A DNA stretch of 64,000 nt from Hormiphora californensis (lineage: Eukaryota > Ctenophora > Tentaculata > Cydippida > Pleurobrachiidae): contig CM035353.1 of NCBI GenBank assembly GCA_020137815.1, positions 6,313,298 to 6,377,297 of the forward strand. The letters are read 5' to 3'. Each line of letters opens with the position of its first letter. Positions within the stretch are counted from its first letter, which is position 1. The position numbers were made by a program, and so were the translations under genes. The notes below the pieces were generated by a model. That model was not told where the DNA came from. It ran no database searches and saw nothing but the letters and a program-made list of their open reading frames with translations. This document shows, piece after piece, positions 53,823-64,000 of the stretch.

Positions 53823-54219
53823 GGGGGAGTTGGTCCACCTGCCACCACCTCCAATCGGTTTCCCCCGGGCAACGGGGTCACACGGAGTACCTTTTTCCCC
53901 ATCCCCTTTTCCCCCTGTTCGATTTCCAGGTCCGTGTGGCCGCGGCTGAGCGTGGCTGTGTATCAGAAATACGGAAAAAAAATCAGAAAATACAAAATAC
54001 AAAAACATCTTGGCAAGGCGGCCCACAGTGTATTATCGCCAACTATTATGTTCCTACCCCGCCTTCTCCGGCTCAGGGTTACCAATGGAACAGGCATCTT
54101 CCAGCCAACTGTGGACCCCCAACGCCCCTTTATCCGCTAACCAATACTGTTTTTGTTCTACTGCCCCCTAACCCACTTCTTCCATTTTTGATAGGGTTCT
54201 ACATCGGAGATGATTATTT

Positions 54220-54980
54220 GGAACGGGGTGGCTGTCCTCTCTGGAGCGGGGTCAGCTGTCTTTACTGGAACGGGGTCAGCTGTCCTTGCTGGGGCGGGGT
54301 CAGCCGTCCTCTCTGGAGCGGGGTGGCTGTCCTCTCTGGAACGGGGTCAGCTGTCTTTACTGGAGCGGGGCCAGCTGTCTTTACTGGAGCGGGGTCAGCT
54401 GTCCTTACTGGAACGGGGTCAGCTGTCTTCTCTGGAACGGGGTCAGCTGTCTTCTCTGGAACGGGGTGGCTGTCTTCTCTGGAGCGGGGCCAGCTGTCTT
54501 TACTGGAACGGGGTCAGCTGTCTTCTCTGGAACGGGGTCAGCTGTCTTCTCTGGAACGGGGTGGCTGTCTTCTCTGGAACGGGGCCAGCTGTCTTTACTG
54601 GAACGGGGTCAGCTGTCCTTACTGGAACGGGGTCAGCTGTCCTCTCTGGAACGGGGTGGCTGTCCTCTCTGGAACGGGGCCAGCTGTCTTTACTGGAACG
54701 GGGTCAGCTGTCTTTACTGGAGCGGGGTCAGCTGTCCTTACTGGAGCGGGGTCAGCTGTCTTCTCTGGAACGGGGTGGCTGTCTTCTCTGGGACGGGGTC
54801 AGCTGGCTTCTCTGGAACGGGGTCAGCTGGCTTCTCTGGAACGGGGTCAGCTGGCTTTTCTGGAACGGGGTCAGCTGGCTTCTCTGGAACGGGGTCAGCT
54901 GGCTTCTCTGGAACGGGGTCGGCTGTCTTCTCTGGAACGGGGTCAGCTGGCTTCTCTGGAGCGGGCTGGCTGTCCTCTCT
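54220..54980. repeat. 24-bp minisatellite
   Basis: About 32 units of ggaacggggtcagctgtctt-type sequence plus 23-bp variants (with tgg in place of tcag). All three + frames and one minus frame stay open through most of it, because the unit lacks stops. The 23-bp units shift the frame, which argues against coding use. Confidence 0.9.
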
Positions 54981-55001
54981 GGCTCGACATGTAATCATCA
55001 T

Positions 55002-56543
55002 CCATTTGTGTTATTTTTTTTTCGCTCGAACCCGTTCCTGCTTGTTTTAGACTGCCTTAGATTCAGACGGTTTGCTCCTTCAGTTCCTGATAAGTTGTCT
55101 CTTCTTAGAATTCATTGTAGCAGATTGGGCTTCTTTGCAGATAGTTTAGGAGGTCTTGTGCTCCGTCACCATGAGCTTTAATCCCACTTTACTTCCCCCT
55201 TTTTAAAATCATCCCCTTTCCTTACCCCATATGTACATTGTTTAAATTTACCCGTATGTACATTGTTCTACCTACCCTACCTTTACTCCGCGGGCCCCCG
55301 GGCCTAGATCAAAAGGTCCGGGGGGCCCGGGGGGTTTAAACCCTGCTTCGCAGGGGGCCCACGGGCCCCATGTGGGGGTGGTGGGTAGTGGACGAAGAGA
55401 GAAAACCACCAGATGCGAATTCTTTGTAAAAGTAAAAACATGAACAACAAAAACTGTAACGACAAATTTGCCCTAAAAATAAAAAAAATACTTTTACGCC
55501 CCCTTTTCCCCAAAATAAATAGATTGTTGGGGAAAAATGTAGTTGTAACTACGCAGTAACAAAAGGTTTTTTAGCAGGATTTCTTGTTTTTGAAGACAAA
55601 ACAAACAAACACACACACCCCAAAAAACAAAAACAAACACCACCGCACCCCCTGAAGATAAAATAACAACCACATTACTTTTGTGTGTGATCACGTCCGG
55701 GCTAGAACAAAAGGGCGGTTTTAAAAAATACCCAGTGCAAGGGAGAGAGAGAGGGCGGGGGGGGAGGGGGAAAAGGGGGGAGAGAGAGAGAGGAGGAGAG
55801 GAGAGGGAGGGAAGGAAAAAGGGGGGAGGACGAGAGGGCCCGGAAAAGAGGGGGAGGGGAACCCCTTTTTCTCCTCTCTCCTCCCCTCCCTTTTCCCCCC
55901 TTTCTCTCTCCTTCTCTTCCTCTCTCTCTTTTTCCCTCGCTCTCTCCCCTTTCACAAGGATTTTTCCCTTCCCCCGGGCCCGAAAGTGGGACTACACTGC
56001 AAGACAAGGGAAAAGGTAGCGGTGAAAATCATATCAAAACAGAAGCTAAAACCAACCGTTCTACAAAAGGTACCCACACACTTTACACACACACATACCT
56101 GCCTGGGTGGATCCCGAAGGCATCCACCCGGGTGATCTGTTTAGCACGTGTGCTAAAAAGATCATCTAGAAGGCTTCGAAATCTCGGATTTTGGGGATGT
56201 CTCGCGTGCAGGAAAATCGCGTAACTGAAAGGGTAACAGTTCTGTCTCCCATAATTATTTCCTCTATGTTTCATTAGCCGCGCTTTGTTGGAAAGTTAAA
56301 GTGGTTTTGACTATCTACAACATGGGTTTAATGCATGTTGGGGGCTTGGAGGGATTCCTGAGAAGAGAGTAGGTTAAAGGAGTAAGGGGCACCAGGTGGT
56401 TACACAGGCCCGCCAGCTGGTTATGTGATATTACATAATCATTCAGCATGTGTTCTCTATACCCTTTTGCATCCATCTCTCTCTCTCTCTCTCACTCTTT
56501 CTCTCTCTCTTTCTCTACTAGCTTGCTATGACCCCCCCTCCAG
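55002..56543. other. Non-coding sequence upstream of the kinase exon
   Basis: G/C runs at 55,290–55,380, (CA/AC)-rich at 55,590–55,650, purine then pyrimidine runs at 55,740–55,950. The quality appears to recover near 56,000. No BRSK N-terminal exon was found. Confidence 0.5.

Positions 56544-64000
<7,457 letters not shown>

Larger units (their letters stand above)
49690..55500. other. Low-quality sequence
   Basis: Homopolymers are expanded (tttttttt, gggggg, aaaaaaaa) and single bases lost compared with 46–49.7 kb. This is the pattern of uncorrected long-read or contig-edge sequence. Reading frames and fine repeat structure here should not be trusted. Confidence 0.65.

Noticed and set aside
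53936-55181. Three overlapping long + strand frames (up to 352 codons)
   Set aside because: They come from a stop-free 24-bp satellite with frame-shifting 23-bp variants, in low-quality sequence.

Overview
The window is eukaryotic and metazoan. It has GT–AG introns, a multi-exon protocadherin, a BRSK/SAD-type kinase, a seven-transmembrane receptor with LDL-receptor class A modules, nuclear tRNA genes, and long stretches of microsatellite, minisatellite and foldback transposon sequence. Compact genes with short introns, genes nested inside introns, and the LDLRA-plus-7TM receptor suggest an early-branching marine animal. A sponge is my best guess, but that is inference and not proven by the sequence.

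Layout. At 0.5–1.1 kb lies a foldback element with a clear 9-bp target duplication. At 1.2–5.0 kb on the + strand is an unrecognised three-exon gene; its large second intron holds a minus-strand, intronless BTB-domain gene (2.38–3.58 kb) and a 32-bp minisatellite. At 6.4–19.5 kb on the minus strand is a complete protocadherin-like gene. I reconstructed 22 exons with consistent phases, giving a signal peptide, about ten cadherin repeats, one membrane segment and a ~235-residue tail. One exon carries a one-base frameshift. Its introns hold three tRNA-Phe and two tRNA-Glu genes, decayed tRNA copies, and a small secreted-protein gene split by a 1.35-kb hAT-like element.

From 19.5 to 56.5 kb I see no convincing coding sequence. 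This tract holds three large near-perfect palindromes (20.5–21.5, 41.2–42.6 and 47.9–48.9 kb), a 5.1-kb element with 32-bp terminal repeats (25.9–31.0 kb, enclosing a 2-kb minisatellite), a 1.5-kb element with TA target duplication (34.0–35.5 kb), a 0.27-kb relative in style, and many (GA)n/(CT)n tracts. The segment 46.0–49.7 kb recurs as a degraded copy at 49.8–52.4 kb that lacks the 47.9–48.9 kb palindrome. This looks like two haplotypes placed in tandem, the second in low-quality sequence.

At 56.5–63.6 kb on the + strand are four consecutive exons of a BRSK/SAD kinase catalytic domain, open at both ends. One intron holds two tRNA-Arg(CCU) genes. Another holds the minus-strand LDLRA receptor gene (58.8–62.3 kb), whose reading frame is continuous except for one in-frame TAA just before the fourth membrane segment.

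The cadherin (adhesion), the receptor (extracellular sensing) and the BRSK kinase (polarity signalling, normally activated by LKB1) are all cell-surface or polarity genes, but nothing in the sequence shows that they act together. The most notable signals are the transposable elements with dated insertions (target duplications, one empty site), the interrupted genes, and the tRNA-derived repeats.
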